DNA from: CBDCAS01 sp965214015
GTDB taxonomy: Bacteria > Pseudomonadota > Gammaproteobacteria > Coxiellales > Coxiellaceae
Assembly (NCBI GenBank): GCA_965214015.1
Contig: CBDCAS010000016.1
Location: forward strand, 1 to 64,000
Length of the DNA: 64,000 nt
Direction: 5' to 3'
Part shown: positions 53,054 to 61,677 of the stretch, in pieces
How the letters are laid out: each line of letters opens with the position of its first letter
Numbering within the stretch: position 1 is the first letter of the stretch
Made by a program: the position numbers and the translations under genes
The notes under the pieces: model-generated
Told to the model about the DNA's origin: nothing
Database searches by the model: none
What the model saw: only the letters and a program-made list of their open reading frames with translations

Positions 53054-53462
53054 ATGAGATTTCAAAAAAAATTTATGCTGCTGATAGAAACTTTATTCTT
53101 CATGGTCAGTCCTATTTTTGCTAATACCACCATGAGTTTTCTAACGATCACTGATATTCATCTTAACGATCCATAGAAACTCGCCTTCTATCAAAGTTTT
53201 TAAAATGGAGCATCGTCACCGTCATTGGATTATAAATAATTACACTGCTTATCAAATACATAGGAAAAATACTAAAATAGTATTATCAAAATATTATGAT
53301 TTCGTAGATACTTACTGTAAAAAATTACTTATTTCAAAAAGTATCAATGACTGTTTAAGTCACATTAAATTTCGTGATATTCTTCCTTGTTATACTGTTA
53401 ACAACTTAAATTATAGATGTTATAAAGCACGATCCCCTCAATCATTCTATGTGAGTCAATAA
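53054..53462 (+). pseudogene. Remnant of a secreted metallophosphoesterase-like gene
   Basis: From ATG 53054 the frame encodes a signal peptide (LLIETLFFMVSPIFANT) and then SFLTITDIHLNDP, the typical start of a calcineurin-type / sphingomyelinase-like phosphoesterase with its metal-binding D-x-H, before a stop at 53174. A second frame at 53205-53462 (85 codons, with YYDFVDTYCKKLL and LNYRCYKARSP) looks like the C-terminal end of such an enzyme. The catalytic middle is missing. I read it as an internally deleted pseudogene; the link of the second half is a guess. Confidence 0.45.
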
Positions 53463-53524
53463 GGTCAGATAACTTTGTAAATATTTAGTGATTTATTTAG
53501 ATTAAAATTTACATTATTTATAAA

Positions 53525-54856
53525 TTAGGTTTTAAAGAATTGCTTATTTTCATAGTATTTTAAGCTATGTATACTTTTTAAAATTGTCAGAGCTTCGTAG
53601 AGTTGATAGTCTTGTTTTGCTAATTCAAATTCTTTTTTATGGAGTTTTATTAAGAGGTTTCTCTTTTCTATATTTATTTTATTCTTGCTATTTAAGTGAT
53701 TTTGATAATCACTTTCATCAATATTTAATAATCCTTGAATATCATGCTTGCTGACTGTTAATTCAGGCACAGTAACATCGGGTAATATCCCCTGAGCCTG
53801 TATCACACGACCAGATGGAGTGTGGTAGAGTGCTGTTGTGAGTTTAATAGCAGTGTAGTTACTAATAGGTAATACTGTTTGTACCGATCCTTTACCAAAG
53901 CTTCGAGTACCAATAATGACAGCACGTTTATAGTCCTGCAAAGCGCCAGCGACAATTTCAGAGGCCGATGCTGAGCCCCCATTGATAATCACCACGAGTG
54001 GAACATTTGGTATGATATCACCCTCTGTTGCTTGTAATTTTATACTGTTTCCTTTTGTTCGTTCTTTAGTAGAGACAATTACATTGTGATATTGGTGGAG
54101 GTGTTTTGCATCGAGAAAAGTATTGGCGACTTGTGCCCCAGCTTTTAGGAGTCCGCCTGGATTGTTACGAAGGTCAAGAATCAGTCCAGATAGCGTGCCG
54201 TTTGATTCCTTAAATAGTTGCTGGATGGCGCTTTTAAGGGCTTGTTGCACAGCACCTTGGAAGAAAGTAATGCGAATATAGCCATAATTATTTTCTAATA
54301 GTTTCTTTTTAACAGTCACCAGTTTAATGGTATTACGGGTAACGGTGAGCTTTAGAGGTTTCTTTTCATTTTTTCGTAGAATAGTGAGTTTTACTTTAGT
54401 GCCACGTTTGCCTTTAATGTGACTAATTGCTTCGCGCAAGCTCATGTTTTGTACGAGCTTACTGTTGACTTTGATAATAAGATCATTTGCTTTGATACCT
54501 GCTTGTGCTGCAGGTGTGCCTTCTAGTGGGCTGATGACTTTCAGCATTTCTCCATCGGTTGTCAGCTCAACACCAATACCTACAAATTTTCCTGATACTG
54601 CTGTTTGCAGCTCTTTTAGATCGTCTTCATCTAAATAAGAGGAATGTGGATCTAGATGAGATACCATCCCTCGAATCGCATTTGAGAATAATGTTTTGTC
54701 TGTTGTTTTTTTTATATAGTAATGTTTGATGACTGCAATGGCTTGTACGAATTGTTTAATTTGATCTTCTGGCAGTTGGTAGGTAGTTTTTTGAGTGTAA
54801 GAGAGGCTTGGCAGGAAAAGTGTAATTAATAGGCAGATTTTTAAGATTTTTTTCAT
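53525..54856 (-). CDS. C-terminal processing peptidase, S41 family
   Basis: 443-residue periplasmic protease with a signal peptide (residues 1-21). A PDZ domain spans about 85-165 (VGIGVELTT ... GTPAAQAGIKANDLIIKVN). The catalytic pair is S297 in GGSASASE and K322 in FGKGSVQ. It trims C-termini of envelope proteins, often murein hydrolases. A good AAGGAAAGGA site precedes the ATG. Usually it follows gpmI-envC; here envC is absent and a 424-base gap separates it from gpmI. Confidence 0.93.
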   Translation of the reverse strand: MKKILKICLLITLFLPSLSYTQKTTYQLPEDQIKQFVQAIAVIKHYYIKKTTDKTLFSNAIRGMVSHLDPHSSYLDEDDLKELQTAVSGKFVGIGVELTTDGEMLKVISPLEGTPAAQAGIKANDLIIKVNSKLVQNMSLREAISHIKGKRGTKVKLTILRKNEKKPLKLTVTRNTIKLVTVKKKLLENNYGYIRITFFQGAVQQALKSAIQQLFKESNGTLSGLILDLRNNPGGLLKAGAQVANTFLDAKHLHQYHNVIVSTKERTKGNSIKLQATEGDIIPNVPLVVIINGGSASASEIVAGALQDYKRAVIIGTRSFGKGSVQTVLPISNYTAIKLTTALYHTPSGRVIQAQGILPDVTVPELTVSKHDIQGLLNIDESDYQNHLNSKNKINIEKRNLLIKLHKKEFELAKQDYQLYEALTILKSIHSLKYYENKQFFKT

Positions 54857-55280
54857 TTTTTCCTTTCCTTGCTGATAGAATATAGTGAATCGATAGTATT
54901 TTTATGCTTCTGCTATCGAAGTGAAATCACCAAAATGTACAGAAGTTGCCCATAAGTGTTATATAGCACATGATGGTGGCTAGCGTTTTCTACAATCATT
55001 GCTGTGATTGAGAGTAGACAAAAAACCATAGTTTAGAAGCTATTTTTGTAGAGACGAGCGATCGTATCAATGGACTGGATTGAGTAAGGTTTACTGGCCA
55101 TATAGCTGGATTTCCACTTAATTTGACCCATTTTGATTGGTACAAAGATTAGTTATAGATAGCCTCAATAAAAGTATAGGCAAGGCTTGAGAGGGTAAGC
55201 CTTGCCAGGGTGACTTTAAACCTGGTGGCAAGACTCGTGTAATATTTTAATGACTAACCACCATAGTACTTTCACCTCTG
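54857..55280. other. Long non-coding gap between gpmI and ctpA where envC is expected
   Basis: 424 bases without a usable ORF on either strand. It holds a CGATAG / CTATCG inverted repeat near 54891-54918 in front of ctpA and the competing hairpins at 55179-55232 behind gpmI. I see no recognisable remnant of an envC-type gene in translation. Confidence 0.5.
55179..55232 (-). terminator. Two mutually exclusive hairpins after gpmI
   Basis: Segment A GGCAAGGCTT (55179-55188) pairs perfectly with the end of segment B, AAGCCTTGCC (55197-55206). Segment B extended, CTTGCCAGG (55201-55209), can instead pair with segment C, CCTGGTGGCAAG (55221-55232), with a 3-base bulge. The middle arm can therefore join only one partner at a time, as in attenuators. 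It lies 49 bases downstream of the gpmI stop. No strong T-run follows on the minus strand. Confidence 0.55.
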
Positions 55281-56816
55281 TTATGATTCAGGCTTTAGAG
55301 CTAGTAAAGAATGTCCGGTCATTTCCTGAGGTTGAGGCAGGCCTAGTAGCGTCAGTAGTGTTGGTGCTATATCGTCAAGGGCTCCTGATTGTGCTGTGAG
55401 ATACGCACGTTTCCCTACGTAAATAAAAGGGACGAGGTTATTGGTATGAGCAGTGTGGGGCTGGTGATTCTTTTCATCATACATAGTTTCAATATTGCCA
55501 TGATCTGCTGTAATGATCGCCTCCCCATCGACTTTTTTGAGTGCATCAACGATACGATGTAAGCATGTGTCGATGACTGAAATCGCTTTTTTGGCTGCAG
55601 GATAATTACCAGTGTGGCCTACCATATCGGGGTTTGCATAATTACAAATAATAAGATCGTATTTTTTTGACTCGATTGCCTTGGTAAGTTGCAGGGTGAG
55701 TTCAGCAGCAGCCATTTCAGGTTGCATATCATAGGTAGCTACTTGTGGTGAAGGAATTAAAATACGCTCTTCTTGTTTAAAAGGGATCTCTTGCCCCCCA
55801 TTCATAAAGTAGGTGACGTGAGCGTACTTTTCGGTTTCTGCAATACGCAATTGTGTTAAACCTTGTTTTGCGATGTATTCTCCAAGGATATTATTTAGGG
55901 GTATCGATGAGAAAGCGGCTGTTGCGTTTATATCGTTTGCATATTCAGTTAATGTAATAAAAAGGCTCAGCTTTGGTATTACTGTGCGTTGAAAACCGTG
56001 AAACTTGGGGTCTGTTAAAGCGTAGGTTAATTGGCGTGCACGGTCTGCACGAAAGTTCATAAAAATAACAATATCATTGGGTTTGAGTATTATCGGGGCG
56101 TGGCCTTCTTTGGTAATAAGGGTAGGTTTGACAAATTCATCAGTCTCTCCCCGTTGGTATGCTTTTTTTAAGGCTTGCTCTGCAGTATCTGCACGGAATT
56201 TAGCACTACCTTGTGTGAGTAAATCATAGGCTACTTGAGTCCGTTGCCATCGATGGTCGCGATCCATTGCATAGTAACGGCCCATAATCGATACAATATG
56301 GGGACTGAGTTTTTTTAAAGAAGTCATCGCTGATTGAGGAGGACTATCACGACCGTCTAATAGAGCATGAACATAGCATTTGCTTACTCCCTGGCAAGAG
56401 AGCATATTTACCATAGATTCAATGTGGTGTTCATGGCTGTGAACACCGCCAGGCGATAATAATCCAACGATATGAATGGAGCTATTATATTTTTTAGCCG
56501 TATTAACTGCTTTTAAAAAAGTCGAGTTTTTAAAAAAATCACGGTTTTTAATGGCTTGATTAATACGAGTTAAGTCTTGTGGCACTTTACGGCCTGCCCC
56601 AATGTGTAAGTGGCCCACCTCTGAGTTGCCCATCTGTCCTTTCGGTAATCCGACTGCTTCACCAGAGGCTAAAATCAGCGTATTTGGGTAATTTTTAAAA
56701 AGGGAGTCAATAAAAGGCGTATCCACTTTAAGAATCGGGTTAAATTGAGCCTCTTCACGATGGCCCCAGCCGTCTAAGATAATAAGTGCTGTTGGGGATT
56801 TCTTTTTACTATACAT
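55281..56816 (-). CDS. gpmI: 2,3-bisphosphoglycerate-independent phosphoglycerate mutase
   Basis: Glycolytic/gluconeogenic interconversion of 3- and 2-phosphoglycerate, Mn2+-dependent. The phosphoserine is S65 in GQMGNSEVGHLHIGAGR. LIILDGWGHR near residue 11, HALLDGRDSPP near 150, MGRYYAMDRDHRW near 183 and ITADHGNIETM near 440 bind metals and substrate. 511 residues, standard. Divergent from the rhodanese-grxC-secB-gpsA operon, a common gammaproteobacterial arrangement. Confidence 0.97.
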   Translation of the reverse strand: MYSKKKSPTALIILDGWGHREEAQFNPILKVDTPFIDSLFKNYPNTLILASGEAVGLPKGQMGNSEVGHLHIGAGRKVPQDLTRINQAIKNRDFFKNSTFLKAVNTAKKYNSSIHIVGLLSPGGVHSHEHHIESMVNMLSCQGVSKCYVHALLDGRDSPPQSAMTSLKKLSPHIVSIMGRYYAMDRDHRWQRTQVAYDLLTQGSAKFRADTAEQALKKAYQRGETDEFVKPTLITKEGHAPIILKPNDIVIFMNFRADRARQLTYALTDPKFHGFQRTVIPKLSLFITLTEYANDINATAAFSSIPLNNILGEYIAKQGLTQLRIAETEKYAHVTYFMNGGQEIPFKQEERILIPSPQVATYDMQPEMAAAELTLQLTKAIESKKYDLIICNYANPDMVGHTGNYPAAKKAISVIDTCLHRIVDALKKVDGEAIITADHGNIETMYDEKNHQPHTAHTNNLVPFIYVGKRAYLTAQSGALDDIAPTLLTLLGLPQPQEMTGHSLLALKPES

Positions 56817-56840
56817 TTTTGTGCCTTACCAAAGACTTTT

Positions 56841-56878
56841 ATTATACCTAGTGAATTATTAAAGAATCCAGGTATAAT
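56841..56878. promoter_or_regulatory. 9-bp inverted repeat carrying back-to-back TATAAT boxes
   Basis: ATTATACCT (56841-56849) and AGGTATAAT (56870-56878) are perfect complements 20 bases apart. Read outward they present a consensus -10 for gpmI on the minus strand (56846-56841, 25 bases from its ATG) and another for the rhodanese operon on the plus strand (56873-56878, 34 bases from its ATG). No matching -35 boxes are evident, which suggests an activator or a shared operator between the two divergent promoters. Confidence 0.55.
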
Positions 56879-56912
56879 CAGCAATTTTATGTCGATGCCC
56901 TAGGGGAGTTTT

Positions 56913-57341
56913 ATGACTTTAATGCAAAAGCTGGTCCAATTTGCCACGCATCATTGGGCATTAGTGGGTGGATTTTTGTTCTTATTGGTGATTTTATTTA
57001 TTGAGGAAGCGCGGGCTAAAGGCATGGGGAGTGCAGTCTCTATTCATGAGGCCATCAACTTGATGAACCATGAAGGGGCTCTCATAATTGATGCACGAGC
57101 TGCTGATGTATTTCGGCAAGGACATATTGCAAAAGCGCGTAATATGCCTGCCGATCAGGTGGACATTAAGAGTCTTAAAGCATTTAAAGAAAAACCTGTT
57201 ATTGTTGTTTGTGAACGAGGTCAGGCGTCTTTGTCAGTCGCTGCCAAATTACGCAAAGCAGAATTTAAAAGAGTACAAGTTTTAAAAGGCGGTATGCAGA
57301 GCTGGTCTGGTGCATCGATGCCCACAAAAAAAGGAAAATAA
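56913..57341 (+). CDS. Membrane-anchored rhodanese (YibN-like)
   Basis: 142 residues: an N-terminal TM helix (about 18-31, GGFLFLLVILFIE) and a rhodanese domain with DARAADVFRQGHIAKARNMP near residue 57 and the active cysteine in VIVVCERGQAS near 91. The YibN family sits upstream of grxC-secB-gpsA in many gammaproteobacteria. A sulfur-transfer or membrane-insertion-related role has been suggested for it. grxC follows after 4 bases. Confidence 0.9.
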   Translation: MTLMQKLVQFATHHWALVGGFLFLLVILFIEEARAKGMGSAVSIHEAINLMNHEGALIIDARAADVFRQGHIAKARNMPADQVDIKSLKAFKEKPVIVVCERGQASLSVAAKLRKAEFKRVQVLKGGMQSWSGASMPTKKGK

Positions 57342-57345
57342 TCTT

Positions 57346-57603
57346 ATGGTAAAAGTAGAAATGTATTCAACACAGGCTTGTCCGAGTTGTGTTCGAGCGA
57401 AACAATTGCTTGAGAGCAAAAAAGTGGAATGGATAGAATATCGAGTGGATCAGGATCAAGATAAATTTGACGAAATGAAGTTACGTACCAATGGGAGTCG
57501 TACTGTCCCTGCTATTTTTATTAATGATCAGTATGTCGGTGGATTTGATGCTTTATGGGCTTTAGAGCAATCCGGTGAGCTTGATAAGCAATTAGTTGAT
57601 TAG
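57346..57603 (+). CDS. grxC: Glutaredoxin 3
   Basis: 85 residues from ATG 57346 with AAAGGA upstream; the open frame extends into the rhodanese gene without support. Thioredoxin-fold glutathione-dependent reductase. The active site reads CPSC at residues 12-15 rather than the usual CPYC, a change also known in other dithiol glutaredoxins. GSRTVPAIFINDQYVGGFDAL carries the cis-proline and glutathione site. Confidence 0.92.
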   Translation: MVKVEMYSTQACPSCVRAKQLLESKKVEWIEYRVDQDQDKFDEMKLRTNGSRTVPAIFINDQYVGGFDALWALEQSGELDKQLVD

Positions 57604-57620
57604 AATTTTAGGAGCACTTT

Positions 57621-58106
57621 ATGTCAAAAGAACAACCCATATCAAATCAGACTCAAGCAACGGGACCTGAGTTTGTCATTCAGCGTTTATACCTTAAAGA
57701 TCTCTCTTTAGAAGCGCCGAATAGTCCCAAAATTTTTTTAGAGGAATGGAAGCCTGAAGTGAATCTTGATTTAGAAACAAAGGCGGATAAGATTGATGCA
57801 GATACCTATGAAGTAACTTTGCGTATCACAGTAACGGTGAAAATCGAGAAAATGACTGCATTTTTAGTAGAAGTAGCACAGGCGGGCATTTTTACTTTAA
57901 AGGACTTTCCAAAAGATCAAGAACATCCTATGCTCGGTAGTTTTTGTCCGACGATTTTATATCCATATGCACGGGAGGCAGTGACCAATGCGGTGATTAA
58001 AGCAGGATTTCCGCAGCTTTATTTAGCACCTGTGAATTTCGATGCATTGTTAGCAGAACAGAATAAACAAAAACAAGCCAGTGGTGGTGAAAAAACAGTA
58101 CATTAA
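57621..58106 (+). CDS. secB: Protein-export chaperone SecB
   Basis: 161-residue tetrameric chaperone that keeps precursors unfolded and hands them to SecA. FVIQRLYLKDLSLEAPNSP near residue 18, the acidic middle EVTLRITVTVKI and CPTILYPYAREAVTNAVIKAGFPQLYLAPVNFDALL near 109 are diagnostic. Lies 17 bases after grxC and 8 before gpsA. Confidence 0.97.
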   Translation: MSKEQPISNQTQATGPEFVIQRLYLKDLSLEAPNSPKIFLEEWKPEVNLDLETKADKIDADTYEVTLRITVTVKIEKMTAFLVEVAQAGIFTLKDFPKDQEHPMLGSFCPTILYPYAREAVTNAVIKAGFPQLYLAPVNFDALLAEQNKQKQASGGEKTVH

Positions 58107-58114
58107 TCATTGTT

Positions 58115-59116
58115 ATGTTAATTAAAAAAACACCCATTGCTGTCATAGGAGCTGGTGCTTGGGGAACAGCTTTGGCTTTATTGTTAGCTCGTAATGGCAA
58201 TGCAGTACGTCTTTGGGGACATAATCTAGATTATCAATGTGAGATGGCAAATCAAAATGAGAATACTCGCTTCTTACCTGGTTTTTATTTTCCAGAGACA
58301 CTGCAAGTCGTTAATACATTGTCTGCTGCTATAAAGGAGGTCCAGGATATTTTGATTGTGGTACCCAGTTATGGGTTTCGTTCGGTTATTAATAATCTAG
58401 TACCACTTGTAAAAAATCCTCGTATTGTATGGGGAACAAAAGGCTTAGATCCAAGTACCCATCATCTATTGCACCAAGTGGTTTTTGAAATTTTTTCTGA
58501 TCAAACTCCTGTTGCTATTTTATCTGGTCCTAGTTTTGCTAAGGAAGTAGCTGAGGAAAAGCCCACAGCAGTAAGCCTGGCAGGTAATAGTCCAGTTTTT
58601 ATAGAGGATTTGATAACTCGCCTACATAATCAGTATTTTCGTATCTATCGAAATACTGATTTGACTGGGTTAGAGTTATGTGGGGTATTAAAAAATATCC
58701 TTGCTATTGCAGTGGGCATTGCTGATGGATTGGATTTAGGTGCTAATACACAAGCCGCATTGGTAACACGTGGCTTAGTTGAAATGGGTCGTTTATGTGA
58801 TGCGATGGGAGCTCAGAGAAGTACTTTGATGAGTTTAGCGGGTGTGGGTGATGTTATTTTAACTTGTATGAATAATCAGTCTCGAAACCGTCGTTTTGGC
58901 CAAGCAATAGGTCAAGGTTATGATATTAAAACGGCTGAGCAGAAGATTGGCCAAGCGGTTGAGGGTTTGCATAATGTCAAACAAATCTATGAATTAGCTC
59001 AGCAGCATGGCGTTGAAATGCCGATTACCGATTGCGTATATCGCATTTTATTTAAGTCGTTAGATCCGCAAACTGTGGTTTCTGAGTTACTTTCTCGTGC
59101 ACCAAAGGCCGAATAA
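58115..59116 (+). CDS. gpsA: Glycerol-3-phosphate dehydrogenase [NAD(P)+]
   Basis: Reduces dihydroxyacetone phosphate to sn-glycerol-3-phosphate for phospholipid synthesis. The N-terminal Rossmann motif AVIGAGAWGTALALLLARNG begins at residue 8. VWGTKGLDP near 107, ILSGPSFAKEVAEEKPTA near 136 and ELCGVLKNILAIAVGIADGL near 188 are catalytic or binding segments. 333 residues. The convergent gene at 59052 overlaps its last 65 bases. Confidence 0.97.
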   Translation: MLIKKTPIAVIGAGAWGTALALLLARNGNAVRLWGHNLDYQCEMANQNENTRFLPGFYFPETLQVVNTLSAAIKEVQDILIVVPSYGFRSVINNLVPLVKNPRIVWGTKGLDPSTHHLLHQVVFEIFSDQTPVAILSGPSFAKEVAEEKPTAVSLAGNSPVFIEDLITRLHNQYFRIYRNTDLTGLELCGVLKNILAIAVGIADGLDLGANTQAALVTRGLVEMGRLCDAMGAQRSTLMSLAGVGDVILTCMNNQSRNRRFGQAIGQGYDIKTAEQKIGQAVEGLHNVKQIYELAQQHGVEMPITDCVYRILFKSLDPQTVVSELLSRAPKAE

Positions 59117-60293
59117 AGTGATATCTTACTGTATCAAAAATAACTTCAACTTCACCTTTGTTATGAAAGAAAGAATGGAATATTTTAGGATTTTCCTTGA
59201 TAATGTTATCGATTTTCTCATTATTTATTCTATTATTTTCTTGATTTTCTTCAATAAGTTTTTTTAGTTCAGTAAGAGCTTTGATTTTCTGATCCCTTTT
59301 ATTTTTTTCATTCGGGAAAAAAACACGGAAACATCGATTTCGATTTGTCGGTGCTTCATTTGATAAAGCTGATTCTAATTTTGCTATCTTTTTATCAATA
59401 ATCTCTATAAAATCACTTTTTGATTTTATAGAAGTACTATAATCATAAATATAGAAAAAATCATCTTTACTACCCAGTGCTTCATTTGTATCATCATCTT
59501 CTTCTGTCTTGCCAATACTTTTACTAATGTCTTCAGCACTTTTTTCTTCTTGCGCATCATGTTTGTGATAGATTGCTATTACCTTTCTGCACAGTAAACT
59601 TGTCACGATCGTAGCAATTCCAATTCCAGCAGTAATTCCTAAGCCAATGCCGCTACTTACGCCCAAAACGAACAAGGTTGTAATGACTCCCACAAATACG
59701 ATTAATGTCATCGTTGTTATTAGATGATTAATAAATCGATGCTTGTGCTCTAAATAGAGTTTTGAATTTTTTGGGACTTTTTCTTTATCAAAGAGTTTTT
59801 TCAGATGATAAAGCGTTAAGCCAAGATAAAATACTGTATAGGCAGCTAATGTACCTGCAAAGAAATAGGGAACAATTGCACTCAGTGCTGCTATCTTGAA
59901 CCAAGTGCCAGCGGTACCCATTAGAATGGCAGTGGTGATCATGCTTACTTTGACGGTCTTAGCAGCCAACACTGCTGAGTCCATTAAGTGCCGATTAGGA
60001 GTCCGATAGTAATGGAGTGCTGCACTTGTTAACTCAGCCAGTTCAAATAATGCTGCTATCGGAAATAAGATAATTTGTAGTGGTAAATTATGATTAATTA
60101 AATGCTTTGACATCAGCAAGGCTTTACCTGCAGGAGTTGTAAAAAAACCAAACACAATCATAAAAAAACTTTGCTGCAAATGCCCTGCAGTCATTTCAAT
60201 GTTTCTGTATATCCTAATTTTTTGATTTTTTTTCTGATCTATTTCTTGATCAAGTTTATATAATCTAAATTCTTGACTTGTTAAAGCAATCAT
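59052..60293 (-). CDS. Unknown multi-pass membrane protein, candidate host-interaction protein
   Basis: 413 residues, family not recognised. Hydrophobic helices occupy about 42-60, 72-92, 108-128, 132-155 and a pair near 190-235; the C-terminal 170 residues are soluble, charged and coiled-coil-like (KIAKLESAL, KALTELKKLIEENQENNR). An AAAGGATC ribosome site precedes the ATG. It is convergent with gpsA and overlaps it by 65 bases, unusually long. Membrane-hairpin plus helical tail proteins of this kind are frequent among secreted proteins of intracellular gammaproteobacteria, but there is no direct evidence here. Confidence 0.65.
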   Translation of the reverse strand: MIALTSQEFRLYKLDQEIDQKKNQKIRIYRNIEMTAGHLQQSFFMIVFGFFTTPAGKALLMSKHLINHNLPLQIILFPIAALFELAELTSAALHYYRTPNRHLMDSAVLAAKTVKVSMITTAILMGTAGTWFKIAALSAIVPYFFAGTLAAYTVFYLGLTLYHLKKLFDKEKVPKNSKLYLEHKHRFINHLITTMTLIVFVGVITTLFVLGVSSGIGLGITAGIGIATIVTSLLCRKVIAIYHKHDAQEEKSAEDISKSIGKTEEDDDTNEALGSKDDFFYIYDYSTSIKSKSDFIEIIDKKIAKLESALSNEAPTNRNRCFRVFFPNEKNKRDQKIKALTELKKLIEENQENNRINNEKIDNIIKENPKIFHSFFHNKGEVEVIFDTVRYHFIRPLVHEKVTQKPQFADLTT

Positions 60294-60438
60294 GTACTGA
60301 TCCTTTTAAAAATATCTAAATCATTATATTTTAAAATAGCACTAAATACTAAAATTTAAGGATATTTTATCTCTTACCATCCATTGATGCTCAAAATGAA
60401 AAATTACTAATTATAATTAATTTCATAATTAAAAGTTA

Positions 60439-61479
60439 TTAATAGCCAATGCGTAACGTTTGATCAGATTGGTTAGAAGTTTGAGGAGCGTTACAAGGCA
60501 TGTTAGTAGGTGTTTTCCAAAATAAATATAAATATTGAAAAGTACTTAGTACTATTGCAGTAAAAGTAATGCTACCACTGATGATTGTTAGTCCTGCCAA
60601 TGTGCCGCAGACAGTATAGCTGACTAATCCTCCGCCAAGCACTACTGATAACTTAAGCAATGGAGGGAACAATAATAATGTAATGCCATGGGTTAGAATG
60701 CCTGTGCCTACATAAAATGCCAATAAAATGAATATAGCTCCAATAGTTAGAATAGTGAAGAGTTTTTGGTAAACCATCTTTTTTTTCTCACTATGAAATT
60801 TATAAATAGGGTCAGAATCTTTAATGTTAAGAGTATTTTTATTTCCTTTACTAACTGCTCTACTAAGTAATTTTTGAGTGAATATGCAGTTAATATTATT
60901 CAGATTACGATCATGTTCTTTTATAATATCATTTTTCAACTCATTAAAAATGAGGCCAAAATTTGCAATGTCTTTATAATCATTGGTAATTATTTTTTTG
61001 TTATCTTTATAAAGTATAAATTTCAACTCTCTTTTTTGCTGCTTTGACATTTTTTTTGTTATAGGTTCTATTAGTTTTAATAATTTAGATCGAATTGGTA
61101 AATCGATTTCGATATTTTCGTACTGCCATATTGTGATTTCAGGTTGGTTTTTTTGGGGAGGATAGGCTGTATATTGATTTTTAGTGGAAGGTCTATTCTC
61201 TTTTTTTAAAACAACATCCCAATTATCCTCTAATGCTATACTTAATGGATTTTTTAAATCTTCTATACTAAAAGGCTCTTTGAATAGCAGTATTATTCTA
61301 TGGTTTATTTCAGTGGGTAAATATAAATAACTATCATCTGATGAGATATCTTGTTGTCTAGATTTTTTTGGTCGTTTATATTTTTCCGATTTAATAAAAT
61401 TATTCCACATTTTAAAAGAATTATTTTTTTTAATAAAATTGTTCCAAGTGCTAAAATAGTGAAGATGAATGGTTGGCAT
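60439..61479 (-). CDS. Unknown protein with C-terminal membrane domain
   Basis: 346 residues from ATG 61479, chosen because AAGGAAG lies 9 bases upstream; a TTG-started frame reaches 61560. The first 240 residues are soluble and basic, with a WNNFIK repeat near the start. Then come three to four closely packed TM helices (about 245-325) rich in Gly, Thr and Leu, and a short polar tail. Its layout is the mirror image of the neighbour at 59052 (soluble tail first, membrane last). Both lie on the minus strand, 145 bases apart. Family not recognised. Confidence 0.62.
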   Translation of the reverse strand: MPTIHLHYFSTWNNFIKKNNSFKMWNNFIKSEKYKRPKKSRQQDISSDDSYLYLPTEINHRIILLFKEPFSIEDLKNPLSIALEDNWDVVLKKENRPSTKNQYTAYPPQKNQPEITIWQYENIEIDLPIRSKLLKLIEPITKKMSKQQKRELKFILYKDNKKIITNDYKDIANFGLIFNELKNDIIKEHDRNLNNINCIFTQKLLSRAVSKGNKNTLNIKDSDPIYKFHSEKKKMVYQKLFTILTIGAIFILLAFYVGTGILTHGITLLLFPPLLKLSVVLGGGLVSYTVCGTLAGLTIISGSITFTAIVLSTFQYLYLFWKTPTNMPCNAPQTSNQSDQTLRIGY

Positions 61480-61677
61480 AAGTATACTTCCTTGTATATT
61501 TGAGCCTATTGGTTTGTTAAGTATAACCACTTCTGTCTGAAATTGATTAAAGCGGGCCAAAAAGCGTCTATTCTAAACAGAATAATTATCATTTATATGT
61601 ACATTTTTTACTACTTCTAAGCTTTTTATTAAATATTCCGTTGCACCAAATAAAGCAATACGAGATAATGGGCTATC

